From a gamma proteobacterium HTCC2207 (GTDB taxonomy: Bacteria > Pseudomonadota > Gammaproteobacteria > Pseudomonadales > Porticoccaceae), in the NCBI GenBank assembly GCA_000153445.1, contig CH672399.1:278996-342995 (forward strand): 64,000 nucleotides of DNA, written 5' to 3'. Both the position numbers and the translations under genes were made by a program. Of the stretch, positions 17,810 through 26,101 are shown piece by piece; the stretch's first letter is position 1, and each line of letters starts with the position of its first letter. The notes under the pieces are model-generated. The model saw only the letters and a list, made by a program, of their open reading frames with translations, was not told where the DNA came from and ran no database searches.

Positions 17810-19240
17810 ATGGATAAGCCGATCGCCACTGACAGCAAACAAAAGGGAATACAGAAGCTCGCCGTAGCCCTGTTGCTGCTGTTGACCTGTGGCGTGATCT
17901 TTGTGCTGCCCAATCTAGTGTCAGAACCCTGGATCAGCGGTGCGGATCAATCACAGCGAGCATCAGTGCCATCAGCCACAGTTGTCAGCCCCTCAACCGC
18001 AGCGCAAAAAACCAAGTATCGCCAAGATTCCCAGACAATTCTGGCGGAGATTATTCAGCGACGCGACCGTCTGATCAATGAGTTGGGCGTCGAGCAGTGG
18101 GGAGAGTTTGAATTTAAGCAGGCGCAAAAGGCTGTTGAGCGCGGCGATCAAGAGTACGGCTTTGGCGACTACCAAGATGCCGTCAATAGTTATCAGTCTG
18201 CCCTGGATGGTCTCACTAAACTGGAAGACAACGCTCAATCACTTCTTGAACAAGCAATTGCTGAAGCCAGGGTGGCAATCGAAAACTCAGTGCTCAGCAC
18301 CGCACTTAGCGCCACAGTACTCGCCACCGCTATTGCTCCAGAAAATCGTACAGTGACAGAGTTAAGCCAACGAGCGTCAAGTTTACCTACAGTTATCAAA
18401 GCCATGGAATTAGGTGATCAACTGGTGGCTCTGGATAGATTAGATCAAGCTCAGCAGGCTTTTAATGAGGCGGTTACTGCCGATCCCAAACATAAAAAAG
18501 CCGCTGCCGCCCTCGCCTCAATAGCGCAGAAAATCACCGAGCAGCGCTTCCTTGGTCATATGAGTGATGGCTTCCGCGCTCTGGACAAGAATAGATTTAC
18601 CGATGCCACCGAGGCCTTCGAACAAGCTGGCTCTGTCTATCGGGACAATCCGGCCGTTGCCCAGGCACTAGCTCAGGTAGAGACGCGCCGCTCCCAGCTA
18701 TGGGTGAGCAACCGCATTGCTGAGGCCGCTGAATTAGAAACTCAGGAAAAATGGCAACAGGCTTTAGAAGTGTATAAGAAGCTGCTGGCAACGGATGGCA
18801 CACTCACCGATGTAAGGGTGAAGCAAATCCCAGTGACAGTGCGAGCAGATCTCGACACGCGGATTAAAAAAGCCCTCAGTGACCCATTGGCCCTTTCCGC
18901 AATCAATCAATTTCGCCGCGGCCAAAAAGTCCTTCAGGATGCCGCCGGAATACGCAATCCAGGGCCGGTATTACAGCAGCAAATAGCCGAACTGCGGCAG
19001 GTCCTTAAAGCCTCGCAGACCCCAATTCAAGTGCTACTAACCTCAGACAGCAATACCGATGTCACACTGTTTAGGGTCGCCAAGTTAGGCGCCTTCGATA
19101 AAACCGCCGTATCCCTAAAGCCCGGCCGCTACATAGTTGCTGGTACACGGATCGGGTTTCGAGATGTCAGAGTCGAATTTACGCTGACAGATCAGGGCTT
19201 GGATAAGCCGATTAATATTCGCTGTAATGAGGCTATTTAA
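17810..19240 (+). CDS. Membrane-anchored TPR protein of the envelope operon
   Basis: About 476 residues. One N-terminal transmembrane helix (residues 17-37, LAVALLLLLTCGVIFVLPNL) with a basic cytoplasmic side, then a periplasmic region of TPR-like helical pairs (EFKQAQKAVERGDQEYGFGD, LDRLDQAQQAFNEAVTADP, FTDATEAFEQAGSVYRDNP). The last 90 residues have a strand-rich domain (IQVLLTSDSNTDVTLFRV, ALKPGRYIVAGTRIGFRDV), a PEGA-like beta domain often used for extracytoplasmic binding. ATG 17810 follows the preceding stop directly. Its 3' end is the first copy of a 15-bp tandem array. Likely a scaffold; function unknown. Confidence 0.7.
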   Translation: MDKPIATDSKQKGIQKLAVALLLLLTCGVIFVLPNLVSEPWISGADQSQRASVPSATVVSPSTAAQKTKYRQDSQTILAEIIQRRDRLINELGVEQWGEFEFKQAQKAVERGDQEYGFGDYQDAVNSYQSALDGLTKLEDNAQSLLEQAIAEARVAIENSVLSTALSATVLATAIAPENRTVTELSQRASSLPTVIKAMELGDQLVALDRLDQAQQAFNEAVTADPKHKKAAAALASIAQKITEQRFLGHMSDGFRALDKNRFTDATEAFEQAGSVYRDNPAVAQALAQVETRRSQLWVSNRIAEAAELETQEKWQQALEVYKKLLATDGTLTDVRVKQIPVTVRADLDTRIKKALSDPLALSAINQFRRGQKVLQDAAGIRNPGPVLQQQIAELRQVLKASQTPIQVLLTSDSNTDVTLFRVAKLGAFDKTAVSLKPGRYIVAGTRIGFRDVRVEFTLTDQGLDKPINIRCNEAI

Positions 19241-19377
19241 CCAGGGGCTATTTAACTAGGGGCTATTTAACTAGGGGCTATTTAACTAGGGGCTATTTAA
19301 CTAGGGGATATTAAACTAGAGGCTATTTAATTAGGGGCTATTTAATTAGGGGCTATTTAATTAGGGGCTATTAACTA
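19229..19377 (+). repeat. Ten-copy 15-bp tandem repeat starting at a stop codon
   Basis: Ten head-to-tail units of about 15 bases with consensus GGGGCTATTTAACTA; the first (19229-19243) is the 3' end of the TPR gene and includes its TAA stop. Copies 2-5 are identical, copy 6 is the most divergent (ATATTAAA), copies 7-9 share TTAATTA, and the last is 14 bases. The internal structure fits several rounds of unit duplication. The array fills most of the only long gap (181 bases) in the operon. It carries a stop in two frames every unit. Not CRISPR: no spacers, and units are adjacent. Confidence 0.95.
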
Positions 19378-19421
19378 AACGTCGTTGCCGCCAACCAAAT
19401 AAAAACAATTAGACATAAAAT

Positions 19422-21494
19422 ATGGTCAAGACAAGGAATACCACACCGCTCTCCGCTACCGACTTTACGCCACTGGAACAAAAGCCAGTCACGGGTCGCC
19501 GAGGCCCCTCGCCAGCAATTATATTTACCACTGCCTTCACAGTAGTGGCCATTGCCATAATGGTTTTTCTGTTTGCTGCTCGAGCCATTATCCTGCGCCT
19601 TGATCCAGCCATAGCCGAAGTCGACTTGGGCGGTCTGGCATTTCATATTGGCGATAATTATTTGCTGCTACAGGGGGAACACCAGCTCAGCGCCGAAGCT
19701 CCCGGCTACTATCCCCTGCGCAAAACCATCCAAGTCAGCGGTGAAGCCACCCAAGAAATCGATGTGGCATTACAACCACTGCCAGGCAATTTGCTGGTGC
19801 GCTCGACCCTCGACGACATTCAGCTATCAATTGACGATCAGGATCCGGTGACAGTGCCCGGTACCATCAGCGAAATTAGTCGCGGCGCCCACAAACTGGA
19901 ATTTGCTAAATACCGTTACTTCACCCTGCAGCAAGAGGTGGAAATTGAGGGGCTGGGCAAAACCCAAGCCATTGATATTAGCTTGCAGCCAGCCTGGGGC
20001 CAGGTTGAGTTCACCACAGTTCCCGAAGGCGCTGAATTGTTTATCGACCAGCGCTTAATCGGCCAGACGCCATTGAGTGCCGAAGTACTGGAGACTGGTA
20101 GTCAGCTAACCCTCAAGGCTCCCGGCTACAAAACCCTGCAACAGCAGGTCAGAGTCAAAGCCGGCAGCAAGGCCACGCACCCATTAATCGAAATGATCGT
20201 CGCCGATGGAACCCTGACTATCAACAGCGTACCTCAGGGGGCCAGCATTACCATCGACAAGCAATTTAAAGGCACCAGCCCTATGGATGTGGCGGTGACA
20301 CCCTTTGCCAAACACAACATTGAACTGTTCCTCGAAGGCTATCTGAATACCAAGCAGTCAGTCAGTGTTAAGCCTGAACAGCAGCGTCAAATCAGCGTTA
20401 ATCTGACTCCCAATATAGGCAGAGTTCGTCTCAATATCACGCCAGCTGATGCGGCTATTTTGGTCGATGGCAAACGCCTTGGCACTGGCAGCCAGACCCT
20501 TAGCCTAAACGCCAAACCGCAGAGTATCAGTGTCGAAAAAAGCGGCTACGAAACCCAGTCTATGACTGTTACACCTAGACCCGGACATCAACAGGCACTG
20601 ACTATTCAACTACTGACTCTGCAGCAAGCCTATTGGGCCTCACGTCCGGCGACAATCAAAACATCGGTCGGGGGAAAACTGAAATTGTTTCAGCCCGACG
20701 AGCAATTTATGCTCGGCGCGCCGCGACGTCAGCCTGGCCGACGCGCCAATGAAGCCGAGCGCGCAGTGCGTCTCGAGCGACCTTTTTATCTGGCCACTAA
20801 TGAGACCACCAACGGTCAATTTAAGCGTTGGAAAGATCGACACAGCTCAACGGCGGTAAAGGGCCAAACTCTGGATATGACCGATCAACCGGTGGCCAAG
20901 GTAAGCTGGGAAGACGCCGCACTGTTCTGTAACTGGTTGAGTCGCAAAGACGGGTTGCCTGAATTTTACACTGTTGAAGAGGGGCGCATTAACGGCACTA
21001 ACTGGGATGCTCATGGCTACCGACTGCCCACCGAAGCTGAGTGGGCCTGGGCCGCAAAAGTTAATTCACAATCTGTCAGCCAGGTGTTCCCCTGGGCTAA
21101 TGAGCTCTATCCACCTATGCAAGTCAGCGGCAACTATGCCGATCAGAGTGCCAGCGGGTTCCTCAGCTTTACCCTGGCCGACTACAATGACCAGTATCCG
21201 GTCTCTGCGGTGGTTGGCAGTTTTTCGCCCAACGGCAAAGGGCTCTATGATATGAGCGGCAATGTTGCCGAGTGGGTCAATGACTACTTTGATATTAGAC
21301 CCAATCGCAGTGAGTCTGAGGTGGACCCTCGGGGTCCAGAACAGGGCAGCAAACATGTGATTCGCGGCGCCAGCTGGGCCCTCGCCTCGCGCACCGAGCT
21401 ACGCCTCAGCTACAGGGATTCTGGTACAGATGGGCGGATTGATTTAGGCTTTAGAATAGCGCGCTATGTAGATAAACCAGGGGGAACACTTTAG
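19422..21494 (+). CDS. PEGA-repeat membrane protein with a formylglycine-generating-enzyme-like domain
   Basis: 690 residues: a cytoplasmic N-terminus, one transmembrane helix (about 31-53), roughly four PEGA-type beta repeats (residues 60-400; each with a pattern such as VPEGAELFIDQRLIGQTPL and VPQGASITIDKQFKGTSPM), and a C-terminal FGE/sulfatase-modifying-factor fold (about 420-685) with YRLPTEAEWAWAA, GLYDMSGNVAEWV, RGASW and GFRIAR. FGE enzymes use a cysteine pair just after RGGSF; here that stretch (RGASWALASRTELRLSYRD) has none, so copper-type formylglycine formation is unlikely and a binding role is more probable. Start ATG 19422 lies 44 bases beyond the 15-bp array with only a weak ribosome site. 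Confidence 0.8.
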   Translation: MVKTRNTTPLSATDFTPLEQKPVTGRRGPSPAIIFTTAFTVVAIAIMVFLFAARAIILRLDPAIAEVDLGGLAFHIGDNYLLLQGEHQLSAEAPGYYPLRKTIQVSGEATQEIDVALQPLPGNLLVRSTLDDIQLSIDDQDPVTVPGTISEISRGAHKLEFAKYRYFTLQQEVEIEGLGKTQAIDISLQPAWGQVEFTTVPEGAELFIDQRLIGQTPLSAEVLETGSQLTLKAPGYKTLQQQVRVKAGSKATHPLIEMIVADGTLTINSVPQGASITIDKQFKGTSPMDVAVTPFAKHNIELFLEGYLNTKQSVSVKPEQQRQISVNLTPNIGRVRLNITPADAAILVDGKRLGTGSQTLSLNAKPQSISVEKSGYETQSMTVTPRPGHQQALTIQLLTLQQAYWASRPATIKTSVGGKLKLFQPDEQFMLGAPRRQPGRRANEAERAVRLERPFYLATNETTNGQFKRWKDRHSSTAVKGQTLDMTDQPVAKVSWEDAALFCNWLSRKDGLPEFYTVEEGRINGTNWDAHGYRLPTEAEWAWAAKVNSQSVSQVFPWANELYPPMQVSGNYADQSASGFLSFTLADYNDQYPVSAVVGSFSPNGKGLYDMSGNVAEWVNDYFDIRPNRSESEVDPRGPEQGSKHVIRGASWALASRTELRLSYRDSGTDGRIDLGFRIARYVDKPGGTL

Positions 21495-21575
21495 TTGTGC
21501 CCAGAGCTAAAACTCCTCAGGTATTCCGACAGCCGAGTGGGTAAAAACTACGATAGATCAAATAAGAGCAACACT

Positions 21576-21878
21576 ATGATGCAGATTGTCAGATTTTTAT
21601 GTGCCGCTGGGCTTATAGCCACTATGCTGGTCTCTTCGGTGCTCTCGTCTCAAGAAGGGTCTCAAGAAGGGCCGCAAGAAGGGCTGGAAGAGCGGTCGCA
21701 GACGACTGCAGGGAAGGCAGAGGACGCTATTGAGCAAGAGGTCTCTCAAACAAAACCAGACCAAGCATCCAAAAACCAACAATCGGCAACAGACAGCGAC
21801 AAGAAACCCGCTGGAGATTTTAAGCCCAGCGAGGAGATATCTGAAGATTTCCCTGTGCCGCTGCCATCCGATATTTAG
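21576..21878 (+). CDS. Small exported acidic repeat protein of the envelope operon
   Basis: About 100 residues. A signal peptide (MMQIVRFLCAAGLIATMLVS) is followed by a hydrophilic, Gln/Glu/Lys-rich chain that begins with a 12-base-repeat segment encoding SQEGSQEGPQEG and ends with FPVPLPSDI. ATG 21576 has AAGAG nine bases before it; a TTG right after the preceding stop (21495) gives a longer frame with no signal at its N-terminus. No family recognised. It lies between the FGE-like and the channel genes on the same strand, with 81 and 53 bases of spacing. Confidence 0.5.
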   Translation: MMQIVRFLCAAGLIATMLVSSVLSSQEGSQEGPQEGLEERSQTTAGKAEDAIEQEVSQTKPDQASKNQQSATDSDKKPAGDFKPSEEISEDFPVPLPSDI

Positions 21879-21931
21879 ACTCAATCGAACATTAAGTAGC
21901 CCTCAGAAGGCTGCAATAACAGGAGCCTTTA

Positions 21932-22726
21932 ATGAAAAGTCACACCAATGAAATGTTTTTTCAACTCGTCGCCCTGCTGCTGGCAGTCATTGTCGTGCAC
22001 GCTATTTTTGTCACTGTAGTGCGGCCCAATGCCGAGAGTACTATTCGCCACCATGCAGAGATGGCTGCAGCGGGAGAAGATTACGAGGTGCCACGATCAT
22101 TTTTTATTGTGATTAAAGACCTAGAGCAGGAGGCCTGTTTTATTCTGATGATCTGGGCTCTGGCAATTATGGGTTACAAAACCCGCAGTGCCATGACCGA
22201 GCAAAAAATGTTCTCAAGCGCGCTGATCAGTATCAGCGAAGGGTCGAGGGTCTTACCTGAGGATGCCAGTCAGTTGGCGCGACCATTGCAATCACTGACT
22301 GAGTCACAGCGCTCCCTGCTGCTGCCCCGGGCACTGCAAACTGCCCTGACACGCTTCCAAGTAACTGACAGCGTGCAATCTGCCACCGATGCGGTGAACG
22401 TTGTCTGCAACAATGAAAACGACCGCCTGGATTCCGAACTCTCTATGGTCCGCTATATCACCTGGGCAATTCCATCGATTGGATTTATTGGCACTGTGCG
22501 CGGCATAGGCGCTGCACTAGGTCAGGCTCATGAAGCCATGCAGGGCAATATTGCCGGTGTTACCAGCAGTCTTGGAGTGGCGTTTAACTCGACCTTTATT
22601 GCCCTGCTGATCAGTATGGTGGTGATGTTTTTTATGCATCAGCTACAACTTATTCAAGAGCGCTTGGTGCTCGACTCTCACGCCTACTGTGAAAATAACT
22701 TGCTGCGCTTTTTAAGGGCCAAATAA
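21932..22726 (+). CDS. MotA/TolQ/ExbB-family proton channel protein
   Basis: A 264-residue inner-membrane protein with helices at about 9-30, 67-85, 170-193 and 205-228. The third helix carries IPSIGFIGTVRGIGAAL, the family signature (PxxGxLGTVxG), and the fourth GVAFNSTFIALLISMVV, which matches the TolQ/ExbB pore helix. Relatives form pentamers around two copies of an ExbD, TolR or MotB helix and convert the proton-motive force into mechanical work in the periplasm. No ExbD or TolR gene accompanies it; the two vWA proteins two and three genes downstream carry the ExbD-like helix instead. Start ATG 21932 is preceded by AACAGGAGCC. Strong family-level call, unknown subfamily. Confidence 0.85.
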   Translation: MKSHTNEMFFQLVALLLAVIVVHAIFVTVVRPNAESTIRHHAEMAAAGEDYEVPRSFFIVIKDLEQEACFILMIWALAIMGYKTRSAMTEQKMFSSALISISEGSRVLPEDASQLARPLQSLTESQRSLLLPRALQTALTRFQVTDSVQSATDAVNVVCNNENDRLDSELSMVRYITWAIPSIGFIGTVRGIGAALGQAHEAMQGNIAGVTSSLGVAFNSTFIALLISMVVMFFMHQLQLIQERLVLDSHAYCENNLLRFLRAK

Positions 22727-22729
22727 ATT

Positions 22730-24052
22730 ATGCGTCTCGCTGTCCTCGAACTAAATGATCAAGCTCTGCTGATTAAAAATCAGGATGGAGAGGTATTCTC
22801 CGAACCCGGCTTTGCCTTGCACACAGGCGAAGGCATTGTCACCGGAATAGAAGCCCGCAAGCAGGCCTGGCTACAACCGCAAAATGTCTACCGCCAGTAC
22901 TGGCGCAATCTCAACCAGACCGAATTATCCGGAGATCTGCTCTGGGCCCGCCACCATGCCGATATTGCCTTTGCGCAGCTTAAAACTCTGTTCAACAGCG
23001 CCGGCTCGCCAGAACGATTGGTTATCAGTGTTGCCGCCTGCTTTGATGATGATCAGCTGTCTTTATTACTGGGATTACTCGGTGCAATTCCGGTTGAGGT
23101 CATCGGGGTAGTAGATAGTAGTCTAGCCGACTGTATGTATATGGCGGACCATGTCCACGGTCCGAAAGAAGAAGAAAAAACCACACTGCATATTGATCTG
23201 CATCTTTTTCAATCAGTCGCCAGCCAAATCACCTACCGCGAAGACGGTGTGCAGGTTACCGCACAGCGAGTGCTGCCGGAACTCGGCGCCATGGATATCT
23301 ATTCGCTGCTGGCAAAACATATTCGTGACAAGCTGGTAAAGAACTTTCGCTTTGACCCCATGGATGCGCCCCAGGGCGAACAGGCAATCCATGACCTGCT
23401 TCCGGACTGGGTAATATGCTTTGAGTCGCAGGCGGAATACGGCATGGTAATTCCCTCACCCCGAGGGGATCTGCCGGTAATGCTGTATAAATCGGAAGTG
23501 CTAGAGCTACTCTCAAGTCGGCTCAATAAGCTCTCATCTATGCTGCGACAGTTTTCCGACAACGATGTCACTTTCTCGAAAAATGCACGGATGATTTCCG
23601 TACTCACTGATGAGTTTCACGCCTCAAGACATTTAAAAGCCTATCAGGGCGTCGATAGCTGTTTTAAATTAGCCGATGATTTACTTGCCGATGCGTTGCA
23701 GTCCGACAGCGACAATCTTCACCGCATCACCTCCATTCAGCATCTGGAGGACAAGTCTGCAAAGCCGCAGCTCGAACTCAGACCGGCCGGCACCGCGACT
23801 CATCTACTTTACCAAGGGCAGGCTTGGCCGCTGCAAAAACCTTTGAGTATCACTATAGAGAGCGACCGGGTGCAGGTTTTAGAGCGTCATGACGACGCTG
23901 CAACAGCGGTATTAGTCGTCGAAGGTGAACAGGTTAAAGCACTGCACAAAAGCCCAAAAGCCACAGTTGAGTTACCCCATATAGCTCTCTGTGGTATGGA
24001 GCTGTTTATAAACGCCTACAGGTTTGAGCTAATTGAGGTCTGCAATGGCTAA
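22730..24052 (+). CDS. Degenerate Hsp70/actin-fold-like protein of the envelope operon
   Basis: A 440-residue protein, apparently cytoplasmic (no signal or membrane helix). The order of segments follows an Hsp70 ATPase domain: an N-terminal MRLAVLELNDQALLIKNQDG, then GIEARKQAWLQPQNVYRQYW where DnaK has its A-K-R-Q-A region, IPVEVIGVVDSSLADCMY where Hsp70 has the I-N-E-P-T-A-A-A region, and LHIDLHLFQSVASQITY at the phosphate-2 position. The glycine and threonine residues that bind phosphate in Hsp70 are mostly gone, so ATP hydrolysis is doubtful. The last 90 residues form a separate strand-rich part. It is three bases from the channel gene and overlaps the first vWA gene. The fold is inference. 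Confidence 0.5.
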   Translation: MRLAVLELNDQALLIKNQDGEVFSEPGFALHTGEGIVTGIEARKQAWLQPQNVYRQYWRNLNQTELSGDLLWARHHADIAFAQLKTLFNSAGSPERLVISVAACFDDDQLSLLLGLLGAIPVEVIGVVDSSLADCMYMADHVHGPKEEEKTTLHIDLHLFQSVASQITYREDGVQVTAQRVLPELGAMDIYSLLAKHIRDKLVKNFRFDPMDAPQGEQAIHDLLPDWVICFESQAEYGMVIPSPRGDLPVMLYKSEVLELLSSRLNKLSSMLRQFSDNDVTFSKNARMISVLTDEFHASRHLKAYQGVDSCFKLADDLLADALQSDSDNLHRITSIQHLEDKSAKPQLELRPAGTATHLLYQGQAWPLQKPLSITIESDRVQVLERHDDAATAVLVVEGEQVKALHKSPKATVELPHIALCGMELFINAYRFELIEVCNG

Positions 24053-25103
24053 AAAGCGCCGCAATATAGCCTTTAGCCTCTCGTTTCTGGACATTATGGC
24101 CTGCGGCTTTGGTGCGGTAACGCTGCTATTTTTGATTTTGCGTCACAATGCCACCGAGATTGTTACACCGGATCCACGACTCGCCTCTGAAGTAGAACTA
24201 TTACAGGAAGATATTCGCCAGGCTGAAGAGGCGAAGACCGAACTCTTAAATAGTCTTGAGCAATTACAGCTAGAGCTAGTCAAAGCACAGGGAGCATCAG
24301 ACCGAGTGCTCACGGATCTCGAAGAAATCGAAAAAAGTATTCAATCAGACCCCAAAGACGATATTGCCAAACTGCGACGTCAGGTAGAACAGCTTGAAGA
24401 ACAGACCGCTGAGATGGAAGAGTTGGATTTTGGTGACAAGGTGCGCGAATTTCTCGGGGACGGCAACCGTCAATATCTCACTGGGTTAAAGCTCGGCGGC
24501 GAGCGCGTAATTATCCTGGTGGACGGCTCCGCCAGTATGCTCGCGGACACCGTGGTGAACGCAGTGCGACGCAGGAATATGAGTGACGAAGATAAACAGC
24601 AGTCACCTAAATGGCAGTGGACTTTGCGCACAGTGGAATGGCTCTTGGCGCAGCTGCCCCCCAGCAGTCGTTTTCAAGTCTATATGTTTAACACCGAAAC
24701 TCAGCCAGCACTGGTCGGCTCTGAGGGTGAGTGGCTGGATGCAGCAGACTCGTTAGTTTTAGAGCAGGTTGTGGAGGGTATTCGCCAATACTCGCCGGGC
24801 AATGGCACCAGCCTGGTTAATGCATTAAATTCGATCAATGATTTCGAAGACCAGCCCGACAATATGTTTATTCTCACCGATGGCTTGCCAACTCAGGGCG
24901 CTGCGCCACCGAAAAAATATATGGTCAGTGGCCAACAGCGTCGCAGCTTTTTTGCCAAAGCACTGGAAAGCCTGCCCGGCGGAATGCCAGTGAATACCAT
25001 CCTCTTCCCAATGGAAGGTGACCCCGAAGCAGCCGCGCTATTCTGGCAGCTTGGAGTCAATACACAGGGTGCCTTTATCGCACCCTCGCGAGATTGGCCA
25101 TGA
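24045..25103 (+). CDS. ExbD-like membrane helix fused to coiled coil and von Willebrand A domain (first of pair)
   Basis: About 352 residues. A basic N-terminus (AKKRRN) leads into one transmembrane helix starting SFLDIMACGFGA, with Asp16 at its cytoplasmic-side start, the position of the proton-binding Asp of ExbD, TolR and MotB. Residues 45-130 are heptad-rich coiled coil. From about 152 a vWA domain follows with a full metal site: VDGSAS (D160, S162, S164), a GTSL threonine and LTDG Asp. The vWA part should be periplasmic. ATG 24045 has GAGG seven bases before it; the gene overlaps the preceding stop by 8 bases and the next start by 4. Paired with the following paralogue. Confidence 0.8.
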   Translation: MAKKRRNIAFSLSFLDIMACGFGAVTLLFLILRHNATEIVTPDPRLASEVELLQEDIRQAEEAKTELLNSLEQLQLELVKAQGASDRVLTDLEEIEKSIQSDPKDDIAKLRRQVEQLEEQTAEMEELDFGDKVREFLGDGNRQYLTGLKLGGERVIILVDGSASMLADTVVNAVRRRNMSDEDKQQSPKWQWTLRTVEWLLAQLPPSSRFQVYMFNTETQPALVGSEGEWLDAADSLVLEQVVEGIRQYSPGNGTSLVNALNSINDFEDQPDNMFILTDGLPTQGAAPPKKYMVSGQQRRSFFAKALESLPGGMPVNTILFPMEGDPEAAALFWQLGVNTQGAFIAPSRDWP

Positions 25104-26089
25104 AACGTCAACGGCGGGAACTTCAAGAAGCCAGCATCTCGTTTCTCGACGTTATCAGCTGTGGCTTTGGCGCGATTGTACTGTTACTGGTAATCGCCCG
25201 GGTGGGCGACCCCAGTGCTCTCGAGGAGGCGGAAGAGGCATTGCGCGGCACAGTCAAAGAATTTCAGCAGCAGCTATTTGATGTGCGCGGCGAATCTGTG
25301 GTGCTAAACACTGAGCTTAAATCCCGCAAGCAACAGCTCTCGGAACTGACTGAACGCGTGGCGCGGTTAAAGGCCAAGCTCGCCAGCGTCGACAAACAGG
25401 CACAGACCATCTCCCTATCTCAGGCCCGTGAAACAGAGCAGTTACAGCTGGTGATGCAAATTCTCACCGAGGAGATGGAGCGTTTAGTGGGTCCAGAGTT
25501 TAAGCAGCAAAATAATCTGATCGGCGGTATTCCCGTGGACAGCGATTATATTATTTTTGTTATCGACACCTCCGGTAGCATGCAGGTAGCCGCCTGGGAG
25601 CGAGTCAAAAAAGAGATGATCAATATTCTCGATATCTATCCGGACGTAAAAGGTATTCAGGTACTCAATGATATGGGCCAATATATGTTCTCCGCCTATC
25701 GTGAGCGCTGGATTCCCGACAGCCCAAAGATGCGCGAAGAGATTATTACCACTCTCGGTAACTGGGCACCTTTCAGTAACTCCAGTCCGGTGGAGGGGAT
25801 TAACGCCGCGATTCAAACCTTTTATAAACGGGATCGCAAAATCAGTATCTACACACTGGGCGACGATTTTCAGGGCCGCACCATTAGAAATGTGGTTCGC
25901 GCTGTAGACAAACTTAACCGCGCTAATCTTGGCGCCGATCGATTAGTCCGCATTCATGCTATCGGCTTTCCGGTGCACTTTGCCCGAGGAGGCGCACCCA
26001 GCGTATCGGCGATCAAGTTTGCCGCATTGATGCGTGAATTAAGTTATAACAACGGGGGAACCTTTATTGGCTTGAATAGCCTTAACTAA
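25100..26089 (+). CDS. ExbD-like membrane helix fused to coiled coil and von Willebrand A domain (second of pair)
   Basis: About 329 residues, same plan as its upstream neighbour: basic N-terminus, a membrane helix starting SFLDVISCGFGA (Asp17), a coiled coil (about 40-125) and a vWA domain from about 148 with an intact metal site, VIDTSGSM (D156, S158, S160) and later SNSSPVEG and LGDDF. The identical S-F-L-D and C-G-F-G-A blocks in both proteins indicate duplication, while the vWA halves have diverged, which suggests a heterodimer, as an ExbD or MotB dimer threads through an ExbB-type pentamer. ATG 25100 overlaps the previous stop as ATGA. The function of the vWA domain, perhaps binding a periplasmic protein, is unknown. 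Confidence 0.8.
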   Translation: MKRQRRELQEASISFLDVISCGFGAIVLLLVIARVGDPSALEEAEEALRGTVKEFQQQLFDVRGESVVLNTELKSRKQQLSELTERVARLKAKLASVDKQAQTISLSQARETEQLQLVMQILTEEMERLVGPEFKQQNNLIGGIPVDSDYIIFVIDTSGSMQVAAWERVKKEMINILDIYPDVKGIQVLNDMGQYMFSAYRERWIPDSPKMREEIITTLGNWAPFSNSSPVEGINAAIQTFYKRDRKISIYTLGDDFQGRTIRNVVRAVDKLNRANLGADRLVRIHAIGFPVHFARGGAPSVSAIKFAALMRELSYNNGGTFIGLNSLN

Positions 26090-26101
26090 AGGGATACGAA
26101 T

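Noticed and set aside
19229..19377. CRISPR array
   Set aside because: Units are contiguous 15-mers with no spacers and no cas genes are nearby.
21932..26089. Zorya-type defence system
   Set aside because: The channel gene is MotA/ExbB-like, but there is no ZorB-type OmpA domain, nuclease or helicase; envelope enzymes surround it.
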